From the NCBI RefSeq assembly GCF_030036535.1, contig NZ_CP080387.1:1054001-1118000 (forward strand): a stretch of 64,000 nt of DNA, in the 5' to 3' direction. The translations under genes and the position numbers were made by a program. Below, one piece after another: positions 27,321 to 37,100 of this stretch; within the stretch, counting starts at the first letter, position 1, and every line of letters starts with the position of its first letter. The stretch is from Agrobacterium cucumeris. GTDB taxonomy: Bacteria > Pseudomonadota > Alphaproteobacteria > Rhizobiales > Rhizobiaceae. The notes under the pieces were generated by a model. The model had not been told where the DNA came from and did no database searches. It saw nothing but the letters and a program-made list of their open reading frames with translations.

Positions 27321-29768
27321 ATGATCAGACTGATTGGATATTTTTTCGGCTTGGCCAGCGTGCTCTTCCTGTGCGCCGCCGTCGTCGGTGCGATTTATTT
27401 GCACGGCGTGACGAAGGACCTGCCGGATTACGCAGTTCTGAGCACCTATGAGCCGCCGGTAACGACCCGCGTGCACGCCGGCAACGGTGCGTTGATGGCG
27501 GAATATGCCCATGAAAAACGCCTGTTCCTGCCGATCCAGGCCATCCCCGACCGGGTGAAGGCGGCCTTCCTTTCGGCGGAAGACAAGAATTTCTACAACC
27601 ATCCGGGCGTTGATATCTTCGGTCTTGGCCGCGCCATTCTCGTCAATATCCAGAACTTAGGCTCGGGCCGTCGTCCGGTCGGCGCTTCCACCATCACCCA
27701 GCAGGTGGCGAAAAACTTCCTGCTGACCAACGACCAGACCATCGACCGCAAGCTCAAGGAAGCCATTCTCTCCTTCCGTATCGAGCAGACCTATTCCAAG
27801 GACAAGATTCTCGAGCTTTATCTCAACGAGATTTTCTTCGGCCTGAATTCCTACGGCATTGCCGGCGCGGCTCTCACCTATTTCAATAAATCGGTGACGG
27901 AACTGACGATTGCCGAGACCGCCTATCTCGCATCGCTGCCGAAGGGCCCGGCCAACTACCATCCGATCCGTCGCGAAAAGGCGGCTCTCGAGCGCCGCGA
28001 CTGGGTAATCGACCGCATGGCCGAAAACGGCTACATCACCGTTGCAGATGCCACGGATGCCAAAAAGCAACCGCTTGGTGTCAATCTGCGCCGCGGCGGC
28101 GCGCATATCTTCGCATCCGACTATTTCGCCGAGGAAGTCCGCCGCCAGATCGTCGAGAAATACGGTGAGGAAGCGCTTCTCGAAGGCGGGCTGTCGGTCC
28201 GCACCTCTTTCGATCCGCAGATCCAGGCGGAGGCGCGCAAGGCGCTTCAGGATGGTCTGGTGCAATATGATGAGCGTCGCGGTTTCCGCGGACCCGTCGA
28301 AAAGATCGAAACGACCGGTGACTGGACGGCGGCGCTCGCCAAGATCAAGGGCCTGCGCGATGTCCCCGAATGGAAGGTCGCCGTGGTCCTCGCCGTTGCG
28401 GCCGATGGCGTCGATATCGGCGTGCAGCCCGACACGGAAACCGAAGATGGCGACAAGCGCACGCGCGGCCATATCTCCGCTGAAAACATGCGCTGGGCCT
28501 ATCGCGATGCGACCGGCAAAAAGGCAACTGCCAAGTCGCCGGTAGGTGTCGTGGCGGCAGGCGATGTGATTTATGCGCAGCCGCTTGCCAGTTCCGGGAA
28601 TGAATATCGCCTGCGTCAGCCGCCGAAAGTGCAGGGCGGTATGGTGGTGATGGACCCGCATACCGGCCGTGTTCTGGCCATGGTGGGCGGTTTCTCCTAC
28701 GCGCAGTCGGAATTCAACCGCTCCACGCAGGCCATGCGCCAGCCGGGCTCCTCCTTCAAGCCGTTCATCTACGCGGCAGCCCTCGATAATGGTTATACAC
28801 CGGCATCGGTCATTCTCGACGCGCCGATCGAGGTGGTTTCCGGCGGTCAGGTCTGGAAGCCGCAGAATTACGGCGGGGGTTCCGCTGGTCCGTCTACCTT
28901 GCGTCTCGGCATCGAAAAATCCCGTAACCTCATGACCGTGCGCCTGGCGCAGGACATGGGTATGAACCTGGTGGCGGAATATGCCGAACGTTTCGGTATC
29001 TATGACAAGATGCCGCCGCTTCTCGCCATGTCGCTCGGTTCGGGTGAAACCACCGTCATGCGTATGGTCTCGGCCTATTCGGTCATTGCCAATGGCGGCA
29101 AGCAGATCAAGCCGACGCTGATCGACCGTATTCAGGACCGTTACGGCAAGACGATCTTCCGTCATGAAGAGCGTGCCTGCGAAGGCTGCAATGCCACCAG
29201 CTGGCAGAACCAGGATGAGCCTGTCATCGTCGACAATCGCGAGCAGGTTCTTGACCCGATGACCGCTTACCAGACGACGTCCATGCTGGAAGGTGTCGTG
29301 CAGCGCGGCACGGCGGCAGGCAAGATCAAGGTCAATCTGCCGGTTGCCGGCAAGACGGGCACCACCAATGATGAAAAGGACGCCTGGTTCGTCGGTTATA
29401 CGCCGGACATGGTTGCCGGCCTCTATATCGGCTTCGATTCACCCGCACCGCTCGGTCGCGGCGGCACGGGCGGTTCGCTGTCGGCACCGATCTTCGGTGA
29501 GTTCATCGCCGATGCGGCCAAGCACCTGGAGCCGAGCAAGTTCATCGTGCCTGCCGGCATGAACTTCGTCGCCGTCAACCGCAAGACGGGCATGGCGGCG
29601 GTTGAGGGTGAGCCGGACACCATCATGGAAGCCTTCAAGCCGGGCACCGGCCCGGCCGACAGCTTCTCGGTGATCGGCGCGGAAAACTACATGTCTCAGG
29701 AAGATATTCTGAAGACCTCGCCGCAGGCGCAGCAGGCCATCACCGGCGGTGGCGGCGGTCTTTATTGA
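27321..29768 (+). CDS. mrcA: Penicillin-binding protein 1A (bifunctional)
   Basis: An 815-residue class A PBP with an N-terminal membrane anchor (residues 4-28). The transglycosylase domain shows S-A-E-D-K-N-F-Y-N-H-P-G-V-D (catalytic Glu) and G-A-S-T-I-T-Q-Q-V-A-K-N. The transpeptidase domain has S-S-F-K (S-x-x-K) near residue 478, S-R-N near 535 and K-T-G-T-T-N-D near 680. The C-terminus is Gly-rich. In Agrobacterium PBP1A is the main synthase of polar growth, so it belongs functionally with the GPR protein encoded at 34-40 kb. A strong terminator follows. Confidence 0.96.
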   Translation: MIRLIGYFFGLASVLFLCAAVVGAIYLHGVTKDLPDYAVLSTYEPPVTTRVHAGNGALMAEYAHEKRLFLPIQAIPDRVKAAFLSAEDKNFYNHPGVDIFGLGRAILVNIQNLGSGRRPVGASTITQQVAKNFLLTNDQTIDRKLKEAILSFRIEQTYSKDKILELYLNEIFFGLNSYGIAGAALTYFNKSVTELTIAETAYLASLPKGPANYHPIRREKAALERRDWVIDRMAENGYITVADATDAKKQPLGVNLRRGGAHIFASDYFAEEVRRQIVEKYGEEALLEGGLSVRTSFDPQIQAEARKALQDGLVQYDERRGFRGPVEKIETTGDWTAALAKIKGLRDVPEWKVAVVLAVAADGVDIGVQPDTETEDGDKRTRGHISAENMRWAYRDATGKKATAKSPVGVVAAGDVIYAQPLASSGNEYRLRQPPKVQGGMVVMDPHTGRVLAMVGGFSYAQSEFNRSTQAMRQPGSSFKPFIYAAALDNGYTPASVILDAPIEVVSGGQVWKPQNYGGGSAGPSTLRLGIEKSRNLMTVRLAQDMGMNLVAEYAERFGIYDKMPPLLAMSLGSGETTVMRMVSAYSVIANGGKQIKPTLIDRIQDRYGKTIFRHEERACEGCNATSWQNQDEPVIVDNREQVLDPMTAYQTTSMLEGVVQRGTAAGKIKVNLPVAGKTGTTNDEKDAWFVGYTPDMVAGLYIGFDSPAPLGRGGTGGSLSAPIFGEFIADAAKHLEPSKFIVPAGMNFVAVNRKTGMAAVEGEPDTIMEAFKPGTGPADSFSVIGAENYMSQEDILKTSPQAQQAITGGGGGLY

Positions 29769-29787
29769 CACCAGTTCCGGGATCATC

Positions 29788-29827
29788 GGGGGGCGCGGGT
29801 CTTTACATCCGCGCCCCCCGCATTTAT
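29788..29827 (+). terminator. Terminator downstream of mrcA
   Basis: GGGGGGCGCGG (29788-29798) pairs with CCGCGCCCCCC (29809-29819), followed by GCATTTATTT. It separates mrcA from prfB. Confidence 0.8.
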
Positions 29828-29866
29828 TTGAGCAACAAGTTTCAATGAAGGCGAAGAACCAGCGAA

Positions 29867-30998
29867 ATGCGCAATGAAATCGTGAACGTAGTCGACGAAA
29901 TCAAGCAGGCCATAAGCCTGCTGAGGAGGCATCTTTGACTGGGACCAGGCGATAAGACGACTGGACTGGTTAAATAACAAGGCAGAGGACCCGACCCTCT
30001 GGAACGATGCCTCCGAGGCCCAGAAGCTGATGCGTGAGCGCCAGCAGCTGGATGACAGCATCAGCGGCGTCAAGGCGCTGGAGCAGCAGCTGAAGGACAA
30101 TATCGAGCTGATCGAACTCGGCGAGATGGAAGGCGACGACGAGATCGTCAAGGACGCCGAAGACTCGCTGAAGGCGCTGAAGAGCGAGGCGAACCGCCGT
30201 CAGGTGGAAGCCATGCTGTCGGGCGAAGCTGACGGCAATGACACCTATCTCGAAGTGCATTCCGGCGCCGGCGGTACGGAAAGCCAGGATTGGGCGAACA
30301 TGCTGTTGCGCATGTATACCCGCTGGGCGGACCGCGAAGGCTTCAAGGTCGAGGTGCTGGAAGTTCACGATGGCGAAGAGGCCGGCATCAAGTCCGCGAC
30401 GATCCTCGTCAAGGGCCACAATGCCTTCGGCTGGCTGAAGACGGAATCGGGCGTACACCGCCTCGTCCGCATTTCGCCCTATGACAGCAATGCGCGTCGC
30501 CACACATCGTTCTCTTCCGTCTGGGTTTATCCGGTCGTCGACGATTCGATCCAGATCGATATCAACGAAAGCGATTGCCGTATCGATACCTATCGTTCGT
30601 CCGGTGCTGGCGGCCAGCACGTCAACACGACGGATTCGGCCGTGCGCATCACGCACATCCCGACCGGTATTGCGGTTGCCTGCCAGCAGGAACGGTCGCA
30701 GCACAAGAACCGCGCCAAGGCGTGGGACATGCTGCGCGCCCGCCTCTATGAAGTGGAACTGCAAAAGCGGGAAGATGCGGCCAACGCACAGGCTGCTTCC
30801 AAGACCGATATCGGCTGGGGTCACCAGATCCGTTCCTATGTTCTGCAGCCTTACCAGCTGGTCAAGGATCTGCGCACGGGCGTTGAAAGCACCGCGCCCG
30901 GCAACGTGCTGGACGGTGATCTGAACGAATTCATGGAAGCTGCTCTCGCGCATCGCATCAGCGGTGGCGCGGACGTGGAAGTGTCGGATATCGACTAA
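29867..30998 (+). CDS. prfB: Peptide chain release factor 2, with programmed +1 frameshift
   Basis: RF2 reads UGA and UAA. The gene starts at ATG 29867; codons 1-23 end at CTT (29933-29935), followed by an in-frame TGA (29936-29938). Skipping T 29936 resumes in the +1 frame with G-A-C, T-G-G and runs to 30998, 376 residues in all. The G-G-Q motif is in S-G-A-G-G-Q-H-V-N. The stop-reading tripeptide is S-P-Y instead of the E. coli S-P-F, in R-I-S-P-Y-D-S-N. Without the shift only a 23-residue peptide is made. A long ORF from 30030 alone would lack the N-terminal part of domain 1. Confidence 0.95.
29924..29939 (+). promoter_or_regulatory. Programmed frameshift site of prfB
   Basis: AGGAGG (29924-29929), three bases, then CTT TGA C (29933-29939). 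It matches the E. coli RF2 site in layout: internal Shine-Dalgarno, CTT slip codon and a weak UGA-C stop. Low RF2 lets the ribosome slip, so RF2 controls its own synthesis. Confidence 0.92.
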
Positions 30999-31026
30999 GA
31001 CGCCAGATGCGTCGATCGAGAAATTG

Positions 31027-31056
31027 CCCCTCGCAGGTCCATTGCGAGGGGTTTTT
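31027..31056 (+). terminator. Terminator downstream of prfB
   Basis: CCCCTCGCA (31027-31035) and TGCGAGGGG (31043-31051) with a seven-base loop, then TTTTT. It sits between prfB and the isochorismatase-fold gene. Confidence 0.85.
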
Positions 31057-31071
31057 CGTTGGAGGATATGC

Positions 31072-31554
31072 GTGAAACAGGTGCTCTACATCGTCGACGT
31101 CCAGCCGAGCTTCAATCCACCGGCTGCGCTGGTGGCGGAGATATCGGCACTCGCAACTACGATGCCCAGCATTGCCACCGTCGAGCGGCATGATGAGAGC
31201 GTCACGCCTTTCGAGCGGCAGCTCGGCTGGAAGCCGGGCAGGGATGATGAATCGCTTGTCGCTGCGGACCGAATATTCATCAAGCACGGTTATGCGCCTC
31301 CAAAGGCGGCGATAGACCACCTACGGTCTCTCAAACCCGACAGGGTGCTGGTCTGCGGCATCCAGGCTGATACCTGCGTACTGGCGGCTGGTTTTGCCGT
31401 GTTCGATGTGGGATTGCACCCAACGCTGTTGCCGTGGCTGACGGTTGGCTCCAGCCTCGACCGTAGCGGTGAACTGGGCGCGAGATTGTGGAAGCACCAT
31501 TTCGGCGCGGTTCTGGCCGGGCCGCATGAGCTTGATATCCAGCCGTCAGTTTGA
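31072..31554 (+). CDS. Isochorismatase-fold cysteine hydrolase
   Basis: A 160-residue protein. GTG 31072 is chosen because GGAGG lies at 31061-31065. The catalytic triad of the family is visible: Asp in Y-I-V-D-V-Q-P-S-F, Lys in I-F-I-K-H-G-Y-A, and the nucleophile Cys in G-I-Q-A-D-T-C-V-L-A-A-G. Substrate not predictable; relatives are nicotinamidases and isochorismatases. It is shorter than typical family members (about 180-220 residues). The 3' end overlaps the convergent gene by nine bases. Confidence 0.8.
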   Translation: MKQVLYIVDVQPSFNPPAALVAEISALATTMPSIATVERHDESVTPFERQLGWKPGRDDESLVAADRIFIKHGYAPPKAAIDHLRSLKPDRVLVCGIQADTCVLAAGFAVFDVGLHPTLLPWLTVGSSLDRSGELGARLWKHHFGAVLAGPHELDIQPSV

Positions 31555-32046
31555 GGCTTTTTCTATCTTCATCTCGCCAAGCTCGTCGATAAGGATCGTC
31601 CAGCTTTCGGCTTCCTTGGCCATCGGGTCTGTTTTCAGATAGACGGTGACGAACAGGCCGGGCGAATCCGATGCACCGTTCGAGCTTTCGGGACGAACGT
31701 CCGTGACATAGGATTTCATCTGGTTGAACTCCTCCAGCTCGACATTTTCGAGGAGATTTGGTCCCTCCGCCGTAAAGGCGATGCGCTGCAGGTAAATCTT
31801 GGCCGTTCCGTCGCCCTGGCGGATTGCAATCACCTTGTAATAGCCACGCGTGGGCGATGCCGGTGGTGGCCGCAACTGGCCGTCAGCGCCCTCCCGCGGC
31901 TCGAGGTTTCGGTCTTCCCACATGCCGCTGCTGACAACGAAGATAGCGGAAACAGGCAGCGTATCGATCGGGTCTGTCTGCGCCCGTGCAGGCAGCACGG
32001 CGTTGGCGAGAATGAGGGCAGCGAGGATCGATTGTCTAAGTTTCAT
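31546..32046 (-). CDS. Conserved secreted protein, function unknown
   Basis: A 166-residue protein with a signal peptide (M-K-L-R-Q-S-I-L-A-A-L-I-L, cleavage near A-R-A-Q). The mature part has no cysteine and repeats a small beta-rich pattern: Y-Y-K-V-I-A-I-R-Q-G-D-G-T-A-K-I-Y-L-Q-R-I, then S-W-T-I-L-I-D-E-L. I recognise no family beyond rhizobial conserved hypothetical. It lies 21 bases downstream of nadK on the same strand. Confidence 0.7.
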   Translation of the reverse strand: MKLRQSILAALILANAVLPARAQTDPIDTLPVSAIFVVSSGMWEDRNLEPREGADGQLRPPPASPTRGYYKVIAIRQGDGTAKIYLQRIAFTAEGPNLLENVELEEFNQMKSYVTDVRPESSNGASDSPGLFVTVYLKTDPMAKEAESWTILIDELGEMKIEKASN

Positions 32047-32067
32047 GGCCGTTATGAATGGTTAGCG

Positions 32068-32841
32068 TCAATTGTTGAACTGTTCGGCAAGAACCCGGTC
32101 GGACCACGAACGGTCCGGATCCGACAGAATCCTCGCGGTCCTGTCCTGCGATTGTGCGATCCGAACGTGACGAACGGATTTCACCTCCGTATGGTCAGCC
32201 ACCGCATTCACCGGGCGTTTATCCCGTTCCAGAACATGAATGTCGACCGTCACCTTATTCGGCAAAAGCGCGCCGCGCCAGCGCCGCGGACGAAACGCGC
32301 TGACGGGGGTGAGCGCCAGAAGCGGTGATTCCAGTGGCAGGATCGGCCCATGGGCGGAAAAGTTATAGGCGGTGGAGCCTGCAGGCGTCGCCACCATCAT
32401 GCCATCACAGATCAGCTCCTCCAGCCGCACCTTGCCATCCACTTCCACACGAAGCTTGGCGGCCTGATGGGATTGGCGGAACAGGCTGACCTCGTTCATG
32501 GCAAGGGCGGTGAACTCATCGCCATCCGAATCCGTCGTTGTCATGCGCAGCGGATGAAAATCATTGCCGGTTGCAACCGCGATGCGCTCAAGCAGACCCT
32601 CCACCCGATAATCATTCATCAGGAAGCCGACCGATCCCCGGTTCATGCCGTAGACACGTTTGCCGGAATTCATCGTTTCGTTGAGGATTTGCAGCATGAA
32701 GCCGTCGCCGCCGAGCGCGACGATGACTTCCGCCTCTTCAAACGGCGTATTGCCGTAAACGCCCTTCAGCGCCTCCATCGCCGTCTGCGCCTCCTCGGTT
32801 GCGGAGGCGACGAAGGACAGTGAACAGTTAGAATGCGACAT
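32068..32841 (-). CDS. nadK: NAD kinase
   Basis: A 257-residue kinase making NADP. ATG 32841 gives the usual N-terminus; in-frame extension to 33042 would be implausibly basic. The nucleotide motif is V-A-L-G-G-D-G-F-M-L-Q-I-L near residue 44, N-R-G-S-V-G-F-L-M-N near 70, the substrate loop A-M-N-E-V-S-L-F-R near 120, and A-T-P-A-G-S-T-A-Y-N-F-S-A-H-G-P near 155. Short (257), as in other alphaproteobacteria. Upstream, 32842-33149 is intergenic, with no clear gene. Confidence 0.94.
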   Translation of the reverse strand: MSHSNCSLSFVASATEEAQTAMEALKGVYGNTPFEEAEVIVALGGDGFMLQILNETMNSGKRVYGMNRGSVGFLMNDYRVEGLLERIAVATGNDFHPLRMTTTDSDGDEFTALAMNEVSLFRQSHQAAKLRVEVDGKVRLEELICDGMMVATPAGSTAYNFSAHGPILPLESPLLALTPVSAFRPRRWRGALLPNKVTVDIHVLERDKRPVNAVADHTEVKSVRHVRIAQSQDRTARILSDPDRSWSDRVLAEQFNN

Positions 32842-33149
32842 CCGCTTCCCTCGACAACGGCGCAGACCTGAGAAGGCTTGCAAACGATGCTGTAATCTGT
32901 TGAAGCGGCTCGCAATCTTCAAACGTCGATCAAAACGGTCGATCACAAGCCACAAGACGCATCCTTGGTACATGAAGACAACGGTTGGCGACAAGGCCTT
33001 TCGGGCAGCGAGGCGTTCCCCCACCGCGCCATTGCGCCGCACCGTTCCACAGCTTCTTGATTTCCACTCTCCGACAAGGGTTGCGATGCAGGGCGGCCTG
33101 ATGCAGTTTGCTGCAAAGCAGGCCGTGAGATGAATGGCAGGAGACGGAT
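32842..33149. other. Intergenic region between nadK and PhzF-family gene
   Basis: This 308-base divergent region has no credible gene; the short frames lack ribosome sites. It should hold both promoters; I see no clear operator. Confidence 0.4.
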
Positions 33150-34067
33150 TTGGTGCTGAACTACAATATCTATGATGTCTTTACCGAAACCAGAATGGCG
33201 GGAAACCCTCTGGCGGTCATGTATGACGCCGACGACCTTGATCAGGCGACGATGCAGGCAATCGCCAGGGAAATGAACCTTTCCGAGACGGTCTTCGTCA
33301 ATCGCTCGGGCAACCCGGCACATGCGGCTTCGCTGCGTATCTTCACGCCATCAGGTGAATTGCCTTTTGCGGGACACCCGACTGTTGGTGCCGCTGTCGC
33401 CATCGCCGAGCGCAATCGCAAGGATGGCGATGATGACGTCGATATGGTCTGTGTGCTTGAAGAGAAGGTGGGCCCTGTCCGTTGTGCGGTAAAGATGCGC
33501 GCCGGCGCCGTCAGCTTCGCCGAATTCGACCTGCCGCGCAAATCCTCCCGTGTCGAGCTGCCGCTCGATCATGCGGCACTTGCCGATGCGCTGGGCGTCA
33601 GCGAAGGCCATCTGGGTTTTGAAAATCACGTGCCGTCGATCTGGACGGCCGGTGTGCCGTTTCTGCTCGTGCCCCTCCACAATATCGCCGCCGTGCGTGA
33701 CATGGATTTCGACGCCAATTTGTGGCTGCGCACCGCGCCGCTCGTCGAAGGGCTGCTGACGGCGGCCTATATCTACTGTCGCGGCGGCGTCAACCACGCG
33801 GCTAAGTTCCATGCCCGCATGTTCTCTCCGGATATGGGCATTTCGGAAGATCCGGCCACCGGTTCGGCGGCTGCCGCCCTTTCCGGCGCCATCCACCATT
33901 TTGATGGCCTGACCGACGGACATTATCCGCTCCTCATCGAGCAGGGCGTGGAAATGGAACGACCGTCCCACATCCACCTGCGCATGGACATCAAGGACGG
34001 CGAAATCGCCCGCGCCCGCATCGGCGGCCACGCGGTGCGTGTTGCATCGGGTGTGTTCGATATTTGA
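33150..34067 (+). CDS. PhzF-family isomerase-like protein
   Basis: A 305-residue PhzF-fold protein (two similar domains, like diaminopimelate epimerase). Start TTG 33150, or GTG 33153, follows AGGAG at 33139-33143. The catalytic Glu lies in N-L-S-E-T-V-F-V near residue 45; F-A-G-H-P-T-V-G-A-A near 75; and D-P-A-T-G-S-A-A-A-A-L near 235. It is not in a phenazine cluster, so a general isomerase role is likelier. A bidirectional terminator follows. Confidence 0.86.
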   Translation: MVLNYNIYDVFTETRMAGNPLAVMYDADDLDQATMQAIAREMNLSETVFVNRSGNPAHAASLRIFTPSGELPFAGHPTVGAAVAIAERNRKDGDDDVDMVCVLEEKVGPVRCAVKMRAGAVSFAEFDLPRKSSRVELPLDHAALADALGVSEGHLGFENHVPSIWTAGVPFLLVPLHNIAAVRDMDFDANLWLRTAPLVEGLLTAAYIYCRGGVNHAAKFHARMFSPDMGISEDPATGSAAAALSGAIHHFDGLTDGHYPLLIEQGVEMERPSHIHLRMDIKDGEIARARIGGHAVRVASGVFDI

Positions 34068-34128
34068 TGTCAGTGAGCCGGTAAGTTCACGTCGTTTAAG
34101 AACGACGAAACAGCCAGCAAGCCAAAGA

Positions 34129-34156
34129 AAAACCCCGGTCTCTCGACCGGGGTTTT
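34129..34156. terminator. Bidirectional terminator between PhzF-family and GPR genes
   Basis: AAAACCCCGGTC (34129-34140) / GACCGGGGTTTT (34145-34156) with a four-base loop; T runs on both strands. It ends both convergent genes. Confidence 0.88.
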
Positions 34157-34177
34157 ATGATGTCTGCGTCAGCCAGA

Positions 34178-37100
34178 TCAGTTGAACCGGCCCGCCGCAT
34201 GGGCAAGCATCGTATAGACCTTGCCGGTATCGGAGGTGAGGTAGGACTGGGTGACGCTCCGGTCGCGGTCCGTGCGGGCCACATCGGCCAGCAGCTTTTC
34301 GAAATCGGTGATGTAGCGATCCACGGCGGTGCGGAATTCGGCTTCCCGCTCGTATTTGCGCTTGATCTCGTCAAACGTCGTCTGGCCCTTCAGCGTGTAG
34401 AGGCGACGGGTGAAGACGTCGCGCTCGCCGCGCTGGTAACGGCGCCACAGTTCCACCGAGGCATCGTGGTCAATGGCGCGGGCGATATCGACCGAGAGCG
34501 AGTTCAGCGATTCGACCATGTGCCGCGGGTTGCGGGTGTCGGCCGCACGGGTCGGCTGCTGTTCGGCGCTGGCGCGGGGAGCAGAAGCCGCAGAGGTTTC
34601 CTGACCGTCACGCGAGGCGCCGCGCAGCAGATCGCTGATCCAGCCGCCGCCTTCTTCACGACGTCCGGCAGGGTTTGCCGCAACCGGTTGAGCGGGGGCG
34701 GGTGCCTGGCGATTTTCGGTTTGCCGGTTTTCGACCTGGCGATTCTCAAGCGGCAGGGAACCGCGCAGTGCGGCCGGCGCGGGGGCAGGCTGCGGCTGCG
34801 CCGGGCGCTGCGGTACCGGAGCGGCTGCTGCCGGCTGCGGACGTGTTTCGACACGGCGCTCGGCGGCAGGCTGGGTAGCGGCAATGGCGCGGGCGACGGG
34901 TTCGGAGACTTCCATCTGGTGGGTCGAACGGCCAACAAGCTGGGAAATATCCTGCAACGCCTTGATCTGCTCGGAAACGGCGCGACGCATGGCGGCCGCA
35001 CTTTCCTTGGCTTCTTCCGGCAGGTCGAATGCGCCACGCTTCAGTTCGGCACGGGTCGCATCCAGCTCGCGGCGGATATCGTGGCTGGAGCGGCGGATCT
35101 CGTCGGTCGCACCGGCAAAGCGGCTGACGGCCTCTTCGACGGCCTGACGCAGCGTCTCCTTGAGGTTGGCGGCGGCGGCATTGGATTTTTCCGAGGCGCT
35201 GCCCAGGAGATTGTCGACTTCCGAGAGCGAGGATTCGACACCGCCGCGCAGGCGGTTGACCAGCTCGTCGGAATATTTCTGCGCGTCGGACAGCGTGCTT
35301 TCAATCGAGCGGCTGGCATCCTGGCCGGCGGAGAGCAGGGCGCCCCGCATGGTCTGTGCCGCCGAGCGGGCGCGTTGTTCGGTCTCATCCAGCGAGCGGC
35401 CGATATCGGTAAACGACGCCTGCAGGTTGTCGCGCAGATTGCCGGCAACGTTCTGCGAACGCTCTTCGGCTTCGTTGAGCGTGGTTTCCACCACGCCGAC
35501 GACGTTGCGCATGGCGCTTTCGATTTCCTCGGAGCGTTTGACGAGGCCGACCGACAGGCTGCGGAGTGCGTCCTGACGCTCCTCCAGCGTGCCGACGAGG
35601 CTCGATTGCGCCGCATTGAGCAGTTCGGAGGCCTGGCTCAGCACCTTCGAATGTTCCTCGAAGCGGCCGACGATGCCGGCAACCTGGGCCAGCGTCTGGC
35701 CGGAAATATTCGACAGGCGGTCGATCTTTCCTTCGAGCAGACGGCTGGAGCTGGAGACCATGTCGGCGGCCTGCGAAGCGCTATCGGAGAAGCGGGTCGC
35801 AGAGGCGTTCAGCGCCTCATCGGCCGTGCCGAATTCCTGTGCGGCGCGCTCGACGGCGGAGTTGAAGTTGGAAGCCGACTTTTCGACGATTTCGGCCATG
35901 CTGTTATGGGTCTGCGACAGCATATCCGTGCTCTGGCGGGTGGCGGCGACCAGCTTGTTGGCGGCATCGCTGCCCGAGCGGGCATATTTGTCGATACCCT
36001 CTTCGACGGCATCCGCCATGGCGGTGTGGGTCTGCGACAGCATGTCGGTGCTCTGGCGGGTGGCGGCGACAAGCTTGCTTGCCGCATCCGTGCCGGCATT
36101 GGCGTAATCGCTGATCGCCTGTTCCACCATGCCGACCATGCCGCTGTTGCTCTGCGACAGAAGTTCTGCGCTCTGCTGGGCAGCGGAAACGATCTTTTCG
36201 GCGGCTTCACGGCCAATGGTGGCGTATTCGTCGACCACCGGCTTGGCTTTTTCCTCGATCAGGCGCGACAGTTCGGCAGAACGGCTGGCCAGCATCGAGT
36301 TGAGTTCGCGGGTGCGGTTATCCAGCGTCGAGCGGATGGATTCGCCGCGCGCGTCGAGGGCCGATTCGACACCCGTCAGCGTCTCGGAAATGACACCGAC
36401 CTGAGAGCGGACGACGGCTTCAGCCTCGGCCACCTTGTTGACGATGATGTTGCCGGCTTCCGAGAAGGTCTGGGCAACGGCTGCGGCCTGGCCGGAAAGA
36501 CGTGTCTGTGCATCCGAAATGCGGTTGACGATCTCGCCGGAGCGTTCCTCGATGGCCTTGGTGAAGGCCTCGTTCTGCGCCTGGACCTGGTCGGCAAATT
36601 CCGAACCGGACTTGGCGAGCAGGGCAGATGAGCGAACGGCTTCATCGCCGATGCTCTGGGTGGCGGAAACGACCGCGCCGCGCAGGCTGACTGCTAGATC
36701 GCTCGCCTTGCCTTCAATGGTACGGTTGACGTTTTCGAGGCCGATCGTCAGCGCCCGGTCCATGGTGCCGAGGCGTTCGTCGATACGGGCTGTGCCGGTA
36801 TCGAAGGTTTCGGCCAGACGGGTGGTGCGGCTTTCGAACGTGTCGGTAACACGTGTCGTCTGCTCGTCCAGAATGCCGGTGATGCGCTCGGCTGCTTCGT
36901 CGCTGGTGCGGGCAAAGACCGCAGTCTTGTCTTCCAGCGCCTCTGCGAAGCGGCGGCCGGCATCTTCGATCGATGTGTTCACATTGGCCAGATCACCGCC
37001 AACGCGGGCCTGCAACGTGTCGAGCGACGTTTCGATACGTGCACCTGTCTCGTCGAGACGGGTGGTGACGTTGCCGATCGAGGTTTCGATGCGGGAAGAG

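Noticed and set aside
29867..29938. prfB as a pseudogene with an early TGA
   Set aside because: The stop lies in a canonical RF2 frameshift site with an internal Shine-Dalgarno.
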